Below, one piece after another: positions 36,445 to 43,828 of a stretch of DNA of 64,000 nucleotides. The notes under the pieces are model-generated. The model was given only the letters and a program-made list of their open reading frames with translations. It was not told where the DNA came from and made no database searches. Each line of letters begins with the position of its first letter. Position 1 is the stretch's first letter. The stretch is taken from NCBI RefSeq assembly GCF_008801835.1, contig NZ_VZOW01000003.1, positions 1-64,000 of the forward strand, read 5' to 3'. The position numbers were made by a program, and so were the translations under genes. Source of the DNA: Cupriavidus pauculus (lineage in GTDB: Bacteria; Pseudomonadota; Gammaproteobacteria; Burkholderiales; Burkholderiaceae).

Positions 36445-37335
36445 ATGTGGCAAAACGCGCGCCTGCTTAACCTGATCGCCTCAGCGCTTTACGCGCTGGT
36501 GGCGCTCATGGCGCTTGGCGCTGGCCTGTTGTGGCTGGCGCAACGGCCAGTGTTTGCCATCACCCACGTGGAACTGACAGCGATGGGCGGCGGGCCGCTG
36601 CGCCATGTGAACGCGCCGAGCGTACGTGCCAATGCGCTGGGCAAGCTGTCGGGCAATTTCTTCACGCTCGACCTCAATACCGCGCGGCAGGCGTTCGAAT
36701 CGGTGCCCTGGGTGCGCCATGCGAGCGTGCGGCGCGAGTGGCCCAATGGTCTGGCGGTGCAGGTCGAGGAACACGAGGCGCTGGGCACCTGGGGCAATGC
36801 GGACAGCGGCCGGCTGATCAACACCTACGGCGAAGTGTTTGTCGCCAATACCGCCGAAGCCGAGGAAGACGCGCAACTGCTGGCGCTGGATGGCCCGCCC
36901 GAGAGCGAGGAGGACGTCGTCGAGAAGCTCGAGACCATGCGCGACTGGTTCAAGCCGCTGAAGCTCGAACCGCTCGCGGTGGCCCTGTCGGGCCGCTATG
37001 CGTGGCGCGCCAAGCTGTCCAACGGCATGGTGGTCGAATTTGGCCGCGAGCAGAACGACGAGGACCGCGCGGCCATGGAAGCGCGGGTCAAGCGTTTCGT
37101 GGCGTCGTGGCCGCAGCTCACTGAGCAGTGGGGCAAGCAGATCGACTATGCAGATCTGCGCTACCCGAACGGCTTTGCGATCCGCACGGCCAGCGTGCGC
37201 TTTTTGACGGATGCACAGGCGGCCGCCGCGGCCAAGGCAGCCGCCAAGGCGGCAGCCCCCCAGGCGGCTTCGGCCGGTAACACCAATAACAATCCGACGC
37301 GACTCAAGAGTAAGAACGCGGAGAAAACTCGATGA
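36445..37335 (+). CDS. ftsQ: Cell division protein FtsQ
   Basis: This bitopic protein of the FtsQBL complex links early and late divisome proteins. Its 296 residues include one membrane helix (ASALYALVALMALGAGLLWL, about 12-31), a POTRA domain (FAITHVELTAMGG, then WVRHASVRREWPNGLAVQVEEHEALGTW) and the FtsQ beta domain. The C-terminal 40 residues form an Ala/Lys-rich low-complexity tail in the periplasm, which is unusual compared with E. coli. The stop overlaps ftsA. Confidence 0.93.
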   Translation: MWQNARLLNLIASALYALVALMALGAGLLWLAQRPVFAITHVELTAMGGGPLRHVNAPSVRANALGKLSGNFFTLDLNTARQAFESVPWVRHASVRREWPNGLAVQVEEHEALGTWGNADSGRLINTYGEVFVANTAEAEEDAQLLALDGPPESEEDVVEKLETMRDWFKPLKLEPLAVALSGRYAWRAKLSNGMVVEFGREQNDEDRAAMEARVKRFVASWPQLTEQWGKQIDYADLRYPNGFAIRTASVRFLTDAQAAAAAKAAAKAAAPQAASAGNTNNNPTRLKSKNAEKTR

Positions 37336-38564
37336 GCAAGGAATACAAGGACCTGTTGGTCGGTCTCGACATTGGCACCTCCAAGGTGGCCGCGGTGGTG
37401 GCGGAATTGCGCCCCGACGGCAGCTACGAGGTGATCGGGATGGGCCAGTCCGAGTCCAAGGGTTTGAAGAAGGGGGTCGTGGTCAACATCGAAGCCACCG
37501 TTCAGTCGATCCAGCGCGCGCTGGAAGAGGCCGAACTGATGGCCGATTGCAAGATCGCCGAGGTCTTCACCGGTATCGCCGGCAGCCATATCCGCAGCTT
37601 CAATTCCAGCGGCATGGTGGCGATCAAGGACAAGGAGGTCACGCAAACCGACGTGGCGCGCGTGATCGAGACCGCCAAGGCGGTGAACATCCCGACGGAC
37701 CAGCAGATCCTGCACATCCTGACGCAGGAATTCATCATCGACGGCCAGGAAGATGTGCGCGAGCCGATCGGCATGAGCGGCATCCGCCTGGAAGTGAAGG
37801 TGCATATCGTGACCGGCGCGGTCAGCGCGGCGCAGAACATCGTCAAGTGCGTGCGCCGTTGCGGCCTGGAAGTGCATGACCTGATCCTGCAGCCGCTGGC
37901 GTCAAGCCTGGCGGTGCTGACCGAAGACGAGAAGGAACTGGGCGTGGTGCTGGTCGATATCGGCGGCGGCACGACCGACATCGCGATCTTCAGCGAGGGC
38001 GCGATCCGGCACACGGCCGTGATCCCCATTGCCGGCGACCAGATCACCAACGACATCGCCATGGCGCTGCGCACGCCGACGCCCGACGCCGAGGACATCA
38101 AGATGCAGTACGGCATCGCCAAGCAGGCCATCGCCGATCCGGAAGACATGATCGAGGTGCCCGGCGTTGGCGACCGCGGCACCCGCACGTTGAGCCGCCA
38201 GGCGCTGGCGGCCGTGATCGAGCCGCGTATCGAGGAGCTCTATTCGCTGGTGCACCAGGTGGTGCGCGAGTCCGGCTACGAAGAACTGTTGTCGTCGGGC
38301 GTGGTGATCACCGGCGGCACGGCGATGATGCCCGGCATGGTGGAACTGGGCGAGGACATCTTCCTGAAGCCTGTGCGCGTGGGCGTGCCCGAATACCGCG
38401 GCAATCTGCACGAAGTGGTGAAGAGCCCGCGCTATTCGACCGTGATGGGACTGCTGCAGGAAGGTTGCGTACAACGCATGCGGGGCCGCAAGGTGGCCGT
38501 GCAGAGCGGGCAGGTCAAGCAGGTGTGGACACGCATGAAGGAATGGTTTGTCGGCAACTTCTGA
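37332..38564 (+). CDS. ftsA: Cell division protein FtsA
   Basis: This actin-like ATPase tethers FtsZ to the membrane. The 410-residue protein has the phosphate-1 loop VGLDIGTSKVAAVV, the phosphate-2 loop LVDIGGGTTDIAIF, a late adenosine loop GGTAMMPGM, and the C-terminal amphipathic membrane-targeting helix VWTRMKEWFVGNF. The start overlaps the ftsQ stop. 188 bases separate it from ftsZ. Confidence 0.97.
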   Translation: MSKEYKDLLVGLDIGTSKVAAVVAELRPDGSYEVIGMGQSESKGLKKGVVVNIEATVQSIQRALEEAELMADCKIAEVFTGIAGSHIRSFNSSGMVAIKDKEVTQTDVARVIETAKAVNIPTDQQILHILTQEFIIDGQEDVREPIGMSGIRLEVKVHIVTGAVSAAQNIVKCVRRCGLEVHDLILQPLASSLAVLTEDEKELGVVLVDIGGGTTDIAIFSEGAIRHTAVIPIAGDQITNDIAMALRTPTPDAEDIKMQYGIAKQAIADPEDMIEVPGVGDRGTRTLSRQALAAVIEPRIEELYSLVHQVVRESGYEELLSSGVVITGGTAMMPGMVELGEDIFLKPVRVGVPEYRGNLHEVVKSPRYSTVMGLLQEGCVQRMRGRKVAVQSGQVKQVWTRMKEWFVGNF

Positions 38565-38752
38565 TGCCGATGCGTGTCAGGAAAGTTTCCGCGTTTCGAT
38601 CCACCGCATGGAGCGATACGGGTCGCGGCGCATCGAGCAAGGTTGTTCCAGTTTTTTTGGCTAGTGGTTCTTTGAAGGTTTCTTGTTCAGGAACCAAGGG
38701 TTGCGGCGGGGAGGCCGCAGCGTTTGGGGACTGATTTTTCTCGGAGGCAGTG
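38565..38752 (+). promoter_or_regulatory. ftsA-ftsZ spacer
   Basis: This is the longest gap inside the dcw cluster. It contains a T-rich patch (38648-38690), a hairpin TGCGGC/GCCGCA (38702-38707 with 38714-38719), and a strong ribosome site CGGAGG (38742-38747) in front of ftsZ. A dedicated ftsZ promoter may lie here, but I see no clear -35/-10 pair. Confidence 0.45.
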
Positions 38753-39943
38753 ATGGACTTTGACATGATCGAAACGGAGATTCAGGACGGCACCATCATC
38801 AAGGTGGTGGGCGTGGGCGGTGCTGGCGGCAATGCCGTGCAGCACATGATCAGCCGCGGTGTGCAGGGTGTGGAGTTCATTTGCATGAACACCGATGCCC
38901 AGGCGCTGAAGCGGTCGACGGCTTCGCGCGTTCTGCAACTCGGCAATTCGGGTCTGGGCGCCGGCGCCAAGCCGGAAGTGGGTCGCAATTGCGCAGAGCA
39001 GGCACGCGAGCAGATCGCCGATGCGCTGCGCGGCGCGCACATGGTTTTCATCACTGCCGGCATGGGCGGCGGCACCGGTACGGGCGCGGCCCCGATCGTG
39101 GCGCAGGTGGCCAAGGAGATGGGCATCCTGACCGTCGGCGTGGTCAGCAAGCCGTTCGACTTCGAAGGCGCACGCCGCGCCAAGGTTGCCGAACATGGTT
39201 CGGGCGAACTGGAATCGTCGGTCGATTCGCTGATCGTTGTGCTCAACGAGAAGCTGTTCGAAGTGATGGGCGACGATGCCGAGATGGACAAGTGCTTCCA
39301 GTGCGCCGACGACGTGCTGCATAACGCGGTGGCCGGCATCGCCGAAATCATCAATGTCGACGGTCTGGTGAACGTCGACTTCGAAGACGTGAAGACGGTG
39401 ATGGGCGAGCAGGGCAAGGCGATGATGGGCACGGCAACCGTGTCCGGCGTCGACCGCGCCCGTCTGGCCGCGGAACAGGCAGTGGCCAGCCCGCTGCTGG
39501 AAGGCGTTGATCTGTCCGGTGCGCGCGGCGTGCTGGTCAACATCACGGCAAGCCGCTCGCTCAAGCTGTCGGAAACCAAGGAAGTCATGAACACGATCCG
39601 CAGCTATGCCGCGGAAGACGCGACCGTGATTTTCGGTACGGTGTACGACGATTCGATGGGCGACGCGCTGCGCGTGACGGTGGTGGCGACCGGCCTGGGC
39701 CGTTCGGCCAAGAAGCAGCAGCCGATGACGTTGCTCAAGACCGGTACGGACAATATCCCCGTGCAGATGATGGCTGGCCTGACCGCCGCGCCGTCGCATG
39801 CGTCGCCGGACTACAGCAACCTGGATACGCCCGCCGTGTGGCGCAGCTCGCGTGAGTCGGCATCGGCCCACGTGGCAGCACTGCAGGAAAAGGGCGTGGA
39901 TACGTACGACATTCCGGCCTTCCTGCGCAAGCAGGCAGACTGA
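38753..39943 (+). CDS. ftsZ: Cell division GTPase FtsZ
   Basis: This tubulin homologue polymerises into the Z ring. The 396-residue protein starts with VVGVGGAGGNAVQHM, has the tubulin signature GGGTGTG at 105-111, the T7-loop NVDFEDVKTVM, and the C-terminal conserved peptide DTYDIPAFLRKQ that binds FtsA and ZapD-type partners. The ATG at 38753 is chosen over the adjacent in-frame GTG because of spacing to CGGAGG. The linker to the C-terminal peptide is moderate in length. zapD occurs later in the window at 51687-52445. Confidence 0.97.
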   Translation: MDFDMIETEIQDGTIIKVVGVGGAGGNAVQHMISRGVQGVEFICMNTDAQALKRSTASRVLQLGNSGLGAGAKPEVGRNCAEQAREQIADALRGAHMVFITAGMGGGTGTGAAPIVAQVAKEMGILTVGVVSKPFDFEGARRAKVAEHGSGELESSVDSLIVVLNEKLFEVMGDDAEMDKCFQCADDVLHNAVAGIAEIINVDGLVNVDFEDVKTVMGEQGKAMMGTATVSGVDRARLAAEQAVASPLLEGVDLSGARGVLVNITASRSLKLSETKEVMNTIRSYAAEDATVIFGTVYDDSMGDALRVTVVATGLGRSAKKQQPMTLLKTGTDNIPVQMMAGLTAAPSHASPDYSNLDTPAVWRSSRESASAHVAALQEKGVDTYDIPAFLRKQAD

Positions 39944-40187
39944 GTTGGCCTCCGGCAGGGCGGCGGCAGTGGCCGTGCGCCTGGCAGGTTGTCGGCGGTC
40001 CTTCCCGCGTCGCCCGAGCGCTCCCTATCCGCTCGACGATCGCCTGGACTGACGCAACTCGTCAGCGCGCCCGGCTGCGCCGCACCCGCGCCGCATGTCG
40101 TCCATCGCATCCCGTTGCCGGGAAAGGCGGGCCATCGGCCGCCTCCCCGGACTGCTTTCCCGCGCACCGGCGGCGGGATGCCATCGT
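39944..40187. other. GC-rich stretch behind ftsZ
   Basis: This region precedes the dcw terminator. Frames here are artefacts of high GC and have no ribosome site or recognisable product, so no gene is supported. With the terminator and the peroxiredoxin promoter region, the gap between ftsZ and the next gene is 394 bases. Confidence 0.45.
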
Positions 40188-40226
40188 CCGCGCGGCGCGT
40201 CCAACCGACGCGCCGCGCGGCCTTTT
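40188..40226 (+). terminator. Rho-independent terminator of the dcw cluster
   Basis: A perfect 14-bp stem CCGCGCGGCGCGTC (40188-40201) / GACGCGCCGCGCGG (40207-40220) with a 5-base loop is followed by CC and TTTT. It ends the ftsZ transcript and separates the dcw cluster from the peroxiredoxin gene. Confidence 0.85.
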
Positions 40227-40337
40227 CAGCAAGGTGTTTCCCCTGCACCTGGAGCGCGCCATGGCGCTTCACGCTTGGTGGATGATCGCATCCGCCCCTA
40301 TGATGCAGGCAGGGTTTTCCCCACAGGATCGAATACC

Positions 40338-40844
40338 ATGATCGCCGTTGGCCAACGCGTCCCGGACGCGACGTTGTACGAATTTTTCGAAACCGAGTCC
40401 GGCGGCTGCGCGCTGGGACCCAACGCCTTTTCCGTGGCTGAGCTGGTCAAGGGCAAGAAAATCGTGGTGTTTGGCCTGCCCGGCGCATTCACGCCGACCT
40501 GCTCGGCCAAGCATGTTCCGGGATTCGTCCAGGCGCACGACCAACTGCGCGCGGCCGGCGTGGATGAAGTATGGTGTCATGCGGTCAACGACGCCTTCGT
40601 CATGGGCGCGTGGGCACGCGATCAACAGACTGGCGACAAGGTCCGGATGATGGCCGACGGCGCGGCGCAATGGGCCAGGGCGCTGGGCGTCGATCAGGAT
40701 CTGAGCCAGCGCGGACTAGGCGTTCGCGCAAAGCGCTACGCGATGATCGTCGAGGACGGCGTGGTGAAACATCTGGCCGTCGAAGCGCCCGGTGAATTCA
40801 AGGTCAGCAGCGTGGAAGCTGTATTGGAAGCGTTGCGCTCCTGA
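40338..40844 (+). CDS. Peroxiredoxin (Prx5-like)
   Basis: This thiol peroxidase reduces hydrogen peroxide or alkyl hydroperoxides in the cytoplasm. The 168-residue protein matches the Prx5/redoxin subfamily: FGLPGAFTPTCSAKHVPGF with the peroxidatic cysteine in TPTCS, the WCHAVNDAFVMGAWA segment, and RAKRYAMIVEDGVVKHLAVE. No C-terminal glutaredoxin domain is fused. The ATG at 40338 fits the family start (MIAVGQRVPDATL). It lies between ftsZ and lpxC. Confidence 0.92.
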   Translation: MIAVGQRVPDATLYEFFETESGGCALGPNAFSVAELVKGKKIVVFGLPGAFTPTCSAKHVPGFVQAHDQLRAAGVDEVWCHAVNDAFVMGAWARDQQTGDKVRMMADGAAQWARALGVDQDLSQRGLGVRAKRYAMIVEDGVVKHLAVEAPGEFKVSSVEAVLEALRS

Positions 40845-40977
40845 TACGAACACGCAAATATTGTGGCGTTTAGTTATCTTTGACGGCGTTGCCTAACACT
40901 CGGAAACAATGTGGTGCATCGCAATATACCGAGTGATGGTAGTATCGCATTATTAGAATTTACGCCCAATAGCTTTT

Positions 40978-40983
40978 TATAAT
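40978..40983 (+). promoter_or_regulatory. -10 box upstream of lpxC
   Basis: TATAAT lies 14 bases ahead of the lpxC start in a very AT-rich patch. No good -35 hexamer is visible at 16-18 bases. It implies a leader of only a few bases, which would leave GTTGAGG as a tight ribosome site. A 7-bp inverted repeat (CACTCGG 40897-40903 / CCGAGTG 40929-40935) lies upstream. Confidence 0.45.
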
Positions 40984-40996
40984 AGTTGAGGCCGTC

Positions 40997-41914
40997 ATGC
41001 TCAAACAGCGCACTATCAAATCCCTGGTGAAGACGGTTGGCATTGGTTTGCACTCGGGTCGAAAAGTGACGCTGTCGCTGAGGCCCGCTCCCGCCGATGC
41101 CGGCATCGTCTTTACCCGCGTCGACCTGCCCGAGCCGGTGGAAATCCCGGTGGCCGCGTCGGCAATCGGCGATACCCGCCTGGCTTCGGTGCTGCAGAAG
41201 AATGGTGCACGTGTCTCCACCGTGGAGCACTTAATGTCGGCTTGCGCCGGGCTTGGCATCGACAATCTTTATGTGGACGTCGATGCCGAGGAAATCCCGA
41301 TCATGGACGGCAGTGCCGCCTCGTTCGTGTTCCTGCTGCAATCGGCCGGTATCGAAGAGCAATCGGCCGCCAAGCGCTTCATCCGCGTGAAGAAAGCCGT
41401 GGAAGTCCGCGAAGGCGACAAGCTGGCGCGGCTGGAGCCGTTCTTTGGCTTCAAGCTCGCCTTTACGATTGACTTCCGTCATCCCGCAGTCGACAAGACT
41501 GGGCAGACGTTTTCGATCGACTTCGCCGACACGAGCTACGTGCGCGAGATCGCCCGCGCCCGCACCTTCGGTTTTGCCCATGAGGTGGAAGCGTTGCGCG
41601 AGATGGGCCTGGCGCGCGGCGGCAGCCTGGACAATGCCATCGTGCTCGACGAGCACCGCATGCTCAACAATGAGGAACTGCGCTACGGCGACGAGTTCGT
41701 CCGCCACAAGATCCTGGATGCTATCGGCGACCTGTACGTGGTCGGCCATCCGCTGATCGGTTCGTATATTGCGCACAAGTCGGGCCACGGCCTGAACAAC
41801 CAACTGTTGCGCGCGCTGCTGGCGGACCAGGAAGCCTATGAGTTTGTGACCTTCGATAAGGTCGAGGAAGCACCGACCGCTTTCCTGCCGCAGGTGCAGC
41901 CAGCCTTCGCCTGA
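40997..41914 (+). CDS. lpxC: UDP-3-O-acyl-N-acetylglucosamine deacetylase
   Basis: LpxC is the zinc enzyme that commits UDP-GlcNAc derivatives to lipid A synthesis, so this organism makes LPS. The 305 residues equal E. coli LpxC. Hallmarks are KRTIK-like start [18 protein letters not shown], the zinc-binding [43 protein letters not shown] (zinc ligands) and [14 protein letters not shown] terminator follows. Confidence 0.97.
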   Translation: MLKQRTIKSLVKTVGIGLHSGRKVTLSLRPAPADAGIVFTRVDLPEPVEIPVAASAIGDTRLASVLQKNGARVSTVEHLMSACAGLGIDNLYVDVDAEEIPIMDGSAASFVFLLQSAGIEEQSAAKRFIRVKKAVEVREGDKLARLEPFFGFKLAFTIDFRHPAVDKTGQTFSIDFADTSYVREIARARTFGFAHEVEALREMGLARGGSLDNAIVLDEHRMLNNEELRYGDEFVRHKILDAIGDLYVVGHPLIGSYIAHKSGHGLNNQLLRALLADQEAYEFVTFDKVEEAPTAFLPQVQPAFA

Positions 41915-41945
41915 CCGCCGCCCGGCCTTCGGGCTGCTGCAAGAA

Positions 41946-41979
41946 AAAAACCCCGCAATCGTAAGAATGCGGGGTTTTT
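41946..41979. terminator. Bidirectional terminator between lpxC and DUF721 gene
   Basis: AAAAACCCCGCA (41946-41957) pairs perfectly with TGCGGGGTTTTT (41968-41979) around a 10-base loop. A and T runs flank both sides, so it can end lpxC on the plus strand and the convergent DUF721 gene on the minus strand. Confidence 0.92.
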
Positions 41980-42032
41980 GCTTGGGAGAGCCCGACTTTG
42001 CGTGGGCCAGGGCGTGCGATGTCGACGCCGGT

Positions 42033-42536
42033 CTAGCGGTGCCGCGACAGCAGCGTCTGCAGCGCGTCCTTCAGCGGCGATTCGGGCAGGCTGCGCGCCA
42101 GCGCGTCCATGCTCTGCAGGCCGTTAGAGGGAATATTTGCGGTGCGCGGCTTGCGCTCGACGGGGCCGACGTCCCAATCGGCGCGCCCAACCTCCGGTTG
42201 TACCCGCACACGGATTGCAGTAACCTGCGAGCCGCGTTGCTGCAGCCTTGAAAGCAAGGTCGGCACCACTTGCCGGACGCGCGCGGCCGCCGCGCCATGT
42301 GCGGCCAGCAACAGCAAAGTCTGCTCCGCCTGAGGTCCCCGGGTGTCGGTCTTCACGCCTGCCACGGCAATGCCGGCCCGCATGCCCGGCGGCAGCAGCG
42401 ACAGTACTTCCGCCTCCAGCGATGCCAGTTGCCGCGCCGTCTGCATCAGCGCCGAAACCGGCCCGGCCTTCGTCAGCCAGTCATTGAGCGGCTTGGCGGC
42501 GGGTGTCTGGAGGGCATGGTGAGTGAACAAGCGCAT
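42033..42536 (-). CDS. DUF721/DciA family protein
   Basis: This 167-residue protein belongs to the DUF721 family, which includes DciA, a loader/operator of the replicative helicase DnaB in bacteria without DnaC. Visible features are PLNDWLTKAGPVSALMQTARQLASLEAEVLSLLPPGM and the short beta-rich C-half with RVRQVVPTLLSRLQ and ITAIRVRVQPEV-like strands. Its place beside lpxC, an M23 peptidase and secA is a conserved betaproteobacterial order. The specific DciA role is inference from family and taxon. Confidence 0.8.
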   Translation of the reverse strand: MRLFTHHALQTPAAKPLNDWLTKAGPVSALMQTARQLASLEAEVLSLLPPGMRAGIAVAGVKTDTRGPQAEQTLLLLAAHGAAAARVRQVVPTLLSRLQQRGSQVTAIRVRVQPEVGRADWDVGPVERKPRTANIPSNGLQSMDALARSLPESPLKDALQTLLSRHR

Positions 42537-42642
42537 GCGCGCATTCTAGCGCGCAATCCTCGCTGTCCGGGCGCGGGGACGTGATGGCCGCATGCGCGTC
42601 GGCGCCAACTGGCGCCGATCCTGGGGGATTGGGGCAAGTCTC

Positions 42643-43575
42643 ATGCAAATCATCGTTCTGCATCCGCGCGCACCGCGGGTGTTCCGCATGCAATTGACGC
42701 GGACACGCGTCGCGCTGCTAGGTCTCGCGCTGTGCCTTCTGGTGGCCGCTGCGTCGTCTGGCCTGACGTGGCTGTTGACCCGTCACAACGCCGCCCCGCA
42801 GATTGCCCGCCAGGCGCATGACAACGCATATCTGCGCGAAAACCTTGCGGTGCTGGCCGCGCGCGTGGGCGAGTTGCAGGCGCAGATGGTGCGGCTCGAC
42901 GCCCTCGGCGAGCGCGTCTCGGGCCTCGCCGGCATTTCGCCGCAGGATTTCGATTTCAGCCGGCTGCCTGCGCGCGGAGGGCCCGCCAGCCCGGCGCTGT
43001 CCCGCGAATTGACGCTGCCCGAATTGCGCGCCGAACTGACGCGGCTGGGCGAGCAGGCCGGACACCGCACCGACTATTTCGATGTCATCGAGACGGCTCT
43101 GATGGATCGCCAGATGCGCGAGCGGCGCCAGCCGAACGTTGTCCCGGTGGCGACGGGCTACGATGGATCGAGCTTCGGTGCGCGCATCGACCCGTTCACC
43201 GGACGGCGCTCCCAGCATGAGGGTGTGGATTTTGTGGCGCCGTCGGGCACGCCGATTCTTGCCGCGGCCGGCGGCGTGGTGGTGGCCGCGGAATGGCACC
43301 CCGAGTACGGCAACATGATCGATATCGAGCACGGCGACGGCATCAAGACGCGCTACGCCCACCTGTCGAAATCGTTGGTGAAAGTGGGCGATCTGTTACG
43401 TCCCGGGCAAATGATCGGGCGCGTCGGCAGCACTGGCCGTTCGACCGGCGCCCATCTCCATTTCGAGGTCCATGTGAACGGCATGCCACGCAATCCCGCG
43501 ACTTTCCTGCGCGCCGCAACCCCGGCGCCGCTCGCGCTGGCGCCGGTCGCCACGGACCGCACCGCCATCCGCTGA
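42643..43575 (+). CDS. M23 (LytM-type) metallopeptidase, membrane anchored
   Basis: This peptidoglycan endopeptidase-like protein has 310 residues. A membrane helix (about 22-45, RVALLGLALCLLVAAASSGL) is followed by a periplasmic coiled-coil segment, a linker, and the LytM domain: HEGVDFVAPSGTPI (zinc ligands His and Asp), GNMIDIEHGDGIKTRYAHLS, and the catalytic GAHLHFEVHVNG. All zinc residues are present, so it may be active rather than a regulatory degenerate form. The start at 42643 is preferred over an in-frame ATG at 42592 because the family starts with MQIIVLHPRAPR and GGGGCA precedes it. secA follows 253 bases later. Confidence 0.9.
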   Translation: MQIIVLHPRAPRVFRMQLTRTRVALLGLALCLLVAAASSGLTWLLTRHNAAPQIARQAHDNAYLRENLAVLAARVGELQAQMVRLDALGERVSGLAGISPQDFDFSRLPARGGPASPALSRELTLPELRAELTRLGEQAGHRTDYFDVIETALMDRQMRERRQPNVVPVATGYDGSSFGARIDPFTGRRSQHEGVDFVAPSGTPILAAAGGVVVAAEWHPEYGNMIDIEHGDGIKTRYAHLSKSLVKVGDLLRPGQMIGRVGSTGRSTGAHLHFEVHVNGMPRNPATFLRAATPAPLALAPVATDRTAIR

Positions 43576-43828
43576 GCCGCTGGGCCGTTGGGCCGTCCCT
43601 TCGGCGGCGGGCGCCCGGAACATTGAAGATCTTGCCATTGTCCCAACCTGCTGGATTTGCAACTCGGCACTACGGCGAGGCTGTTGCACCTGTGCAGATT
43701 CTGTGCTGGCAACAGGTCGGGCCAGCTCATCGGCACATGATAAACTCGGCGTTTCGCGCCAATCTACCCATTCCTCACGCGTGGCCGCACGGTTTCCTAC
43801 CGGGCGTTCAGGCAGGTGAAAGCACTCG

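Noticed and set aside
43576..43828. SecM-like arrest peptide upstream of secA
   Set aside because: The gap has no open frame with a signal peptide and arrest-type C-terminus.
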